Of a DNA stretch of 64,000 bases, positions 62,809-64,000 are shown piece by piece. The position numbers were made by a program, and so were the translations under genes. The DNA lies in NCBI RefSeq assembly GCF_001591505.1, contig NZ_BCVA01000006.1, positions 62,001-126,000 on the forward strand, in the 5' to 3' direction. The notes beneath the pieces were generated by a model, which ran no database searches, was not told where the DNA came from, and was given only the letters and a program-made list of their open reading frames with translations. Position 1 is the stretch's first letter. Every line of letters starts with the position of its first letter. Source of the DNA: Neobacillus niacini NBRC 15566 (GTDB lineage Bacteria; Bacillota; Bacilli; Bacillales; Cytobacillaceae).

Positions 62809-62903
62809 ATACTTTTTCTATGAATTTGCAGGGTTACTATCATGCTTTGTGGAATAGTACATAGATTGCTATCAAAATGATAAAAGGTATGGAGGTAACG
62901 AAT

Positions 62904-63443
62904 ATGTCAATTTATACTTATCAAGCTGAACTTTCAAATGATGAAAATATTAGTTTAGAGAACTATAAGGGAAAAGTATTACTAATTGTAAACACTGCAA
63001 GTAAATGTGGTTTAACCCCGCAATATGAGGGTTTAGAGAAATTATATAGAAGATACAAAGATCAGGGATTCTCCGTGTTAGCTTTCCCTTGTAATCAATT
63101 TGGCGGGCAGGAACCTGGAACGGATGAGGAAATCCAAGCATTTTGCTCGGTTAACTATGAAGTAAGTTTTCCTGTGTTTAAAAAAATTGATGTAAACGGG
63201 GAGCAGGCACATCCACTTTTCAAGTATTTACGTGAGCAGGCACCAGAGGATAGTAACTTGGATACTGACAGTAGATTGTATCAGCATCTCAGTAACAATT
63301 TTCCTGAGATTCTTGAGAGTTCCGATATTAAATGGAATTTTACTAAGTTTTTAATTGATCAAAATGGTAATGTGGTTAGACGCTATTTTCCAAGTACGTT
63401 ACCTGCTGAAGTTGAGAATGATATTGAGAAGTTACTAAAATAA
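62904..63443 (+). CDS. Glutathione peroxidase family (BsaA-like)
   Basis: A 179-aa thiol peroxidase. The catalytic Cys is in VNTASKCGLTPQYEGLE near residue 35, with the accompanying Gln and Trp in FPCNQFGGQEPGT near 70 and IKWNFTKFLID near 150. It uses Cys rather than selenocysteine, like B. subtilis BsaA, and in a bacterium lacking glutathione it probably accepts thioredoxin. ATG 62904 follows GGAGGTAAC; an upstream frame is open but has no ribosome site. Confidence 0.9.
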   Translation: MSIYTYQAELSNDENISLENYKGKVLLIVNTASKCGLTPQYEGLEKLYRRYKDQGFSVLAFPCNQFGGQEPGTDEEIQAFCSVNYEVSFPVFKKIDVNGEQAHPLFKYLREQAPEDSNLDTDSRLYQHLSNNFPEILESSDIKWNFTKFLIDQNGNVVRRYFPSTLPAEVENDIEKLLK

Positions 63444-63452
63444 TTTTTAAAC

Positions 63453-63479
63453 AAAAGGGCCTTAATTGGTCCTTTTTTG
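63453..63479 (+). terminator. Terminator after the glutathione peroxidase gene
   Basis: AAAAGGGCC pairs with GGTCCTTTT (one wobble) around TTAATT, followed by TT. Confidence 0.75.
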
Positions 63480-63567
63480 TATCCATGTGACACAATATTG
63501 AAATAGATGGTTATATAGAGGAATGGTAAAATATAATTATCTAGAACATAAATGAGGTCGGTAGCAT

Positions 63568-63867
63568 ATGAACAAAACAGAAGTAATTGCACGTAGAATA
63601 CTAGGCTGGAAATTGAATCGCTGGGACAGATGGTATGACCAAGAAAAAGAAAACTTTATCTATGATTTTAAGCCGGAGGAAAACCTTGAACACGCACTCT
63701 TCATTGTTGAGAGATTAAAGGGTTTTGGATATACATATTCTGTAATAGGAAAATATGAAGTATGTTTTAATGATGTTTGCGACAATGGTAAAACATTAGC
63801 ACAAGCCATCACGAATGCTGCATTCTCTCTCGCCGACAATAGTACGATAGATGAGGGATGGTTATAG
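63568..63867 (+). CDS. Phage-type ABA-sandwich (BC1872-like) protein
   Basis: A 99-aa protein resembling the BC1872 family, often annotated as a phage ABA-sandwich domain: ARRILGWKLNRWDRWYD at the N-terminus and the alternating-strand C-terminus (FGYTYSVIGKYEVCFNDV, then AITNAAFSLAD). No other phage gene is near, so it is either a lone cargo gene or a remnant. ATG 63568 follows TGAGGTCGG. Confidence 0.65.
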   Translation: MNKTEVIARRILGWKLNRWDRWYDQEKENFIYDFKPEENLEHALFIVERLKGFGYTYSVIGKYEVCFNDVCDNGKTLAQAITNAAFSLADNSTIDEGWL

Positions 63868-63881
63868 AAAAACAGCCGAAT

Positions 63882-63914
63882 AAAGAACACCTCACACTGG
63901 AGGTGTTCTTTTGT
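63882..63914 (+). terminator. Terminator after the BC1872-like gene
   Basis: AAAGAACACCTC (63882-63893) and GAGGTGTTCTTTT (63900-63912), a strong stem. Confidence 0.88.
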
Positions 63915-63919
63915 AACTA

Positions 63920-64000
63920 TTAGCCATTTACGGCTTCGTGCTTATATCCGTTTTGGTAGGCATAAACTTCATACCATTCGTATTTCGGAGATTTAAACCA
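63920..64000 (-). CDS. Partial gene, C-terminus only
   Basis: The right edge of the window holds the last 26 codons and TAA (63922-63920) of a minus-strand gene, reading WFKSPKYEWYEVYAYQNGY and ending KHEAVNG. It is convergent with the BC1872-like gene and shares the terminator region. Too short to identify. Confidence 0.5.
   Translation of the reverse strand, partial: WFKSPKYEWYEVYAYQNGYKHEAVNG

Noticed and set aside
1..64000. CRISPR arrays, tRNA, rRNA, insertion sequences, prophage
   Set aside because: No spaced direct repeats, no cloverleaf or rRNA signature, no transposase or phage structural gene recognised.

Overview
The window is chromosome of a low-GC, endospore-forming member of the Bacillaceae (Bacillus/Neobacillus-like). 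The evidence is a complete gerA-type germinant receptor operon, a CwlJ/SleB-type hydrolase, a Spo0E-like phosphatase, a ComK homologue, a fosB gene, an S-box and two preQ1-I riboswitches, strong AGGAGG ribosome sites and frequent TTG/GTG starts. No rRNA, tRNA, CRISPR array, prophage or intact insertion sequence was seen.

Layout. 1-4.6 kb: a partial hypothetical gene, a PHP-type histidinol-phosphatase, and MFS and MATE transporters. 4.6-10 kb: comK with a long structured leader, then a gerA-B-C-D receptor operon. 10-15.7 kb: nitrite assimilation (nirB, nirD, nirC, a SUMT and a TrpD2-like gene). 15.7-24.9 kb: an S-box-controlled sulfate assimilation operon (cysH, cysP, sat, cysC, sumT, sirB) followed by cysJ and cysI, which have their own promoter. 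25-30 kb: Spo0E-like protein, cysK and a sulfonate/nitrate-type ABC transporter. 30-33.6 kb: queF divergent from queC-D-E, each side with its own preQ1 riboswitch. 33.8-49.4 kb: accessory and stress genes (three DUF3231 proteins, a class A PBP, FosB, an adenylyltransferase-like protein, GNAT, Nudix, small membrane proteins). 49.5-55.8 kb: a beta-propeller protein, a gamma-carbonic-anhydrase-like protein, a decayed GyrI/AraC remnant, an ArsR-SRPBCC fusion and a KtrB-like potassium channel subunit. 56-64 kb: threonine aldolase, DUF985 cupin, APC permease, a PabB-PabC fusion, a papain-like enzyme, glutathione peroxidase and a phage-type small protein.

How the genes fit together. Nitrite and sulfite reductases both need siroheme. 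The window carries two SUMT genes and a SirB chelatase for it, but no SirC dehydrogenase. Sulfate is imported (CysP), activated (Sat, CysC), reduced (CysH, CysJI) and fixed into cysteine (CysK). The que genes make and reduce preQ0 under preQ1 feedback.

Most unusual signals: (1) two unrelated genes 48 kb apart whose last 60-85 codons switch abruptly to C-ending codons, each followed within about 45 nt by the same GGTGACAGGCACC element; (2) a structured leader upstream of comK with mutually exclusive pairings; (3) a 43-aa Cys-containing peptide gene under a perfect CcpA cre site; (4) an ArsR-SRPBCC fusion with an internal ribosome site at the domain junction; (5) two large intergenic inverted-repeat elements. 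Functions are read from sequence motifs and memory of families; no searches were run.
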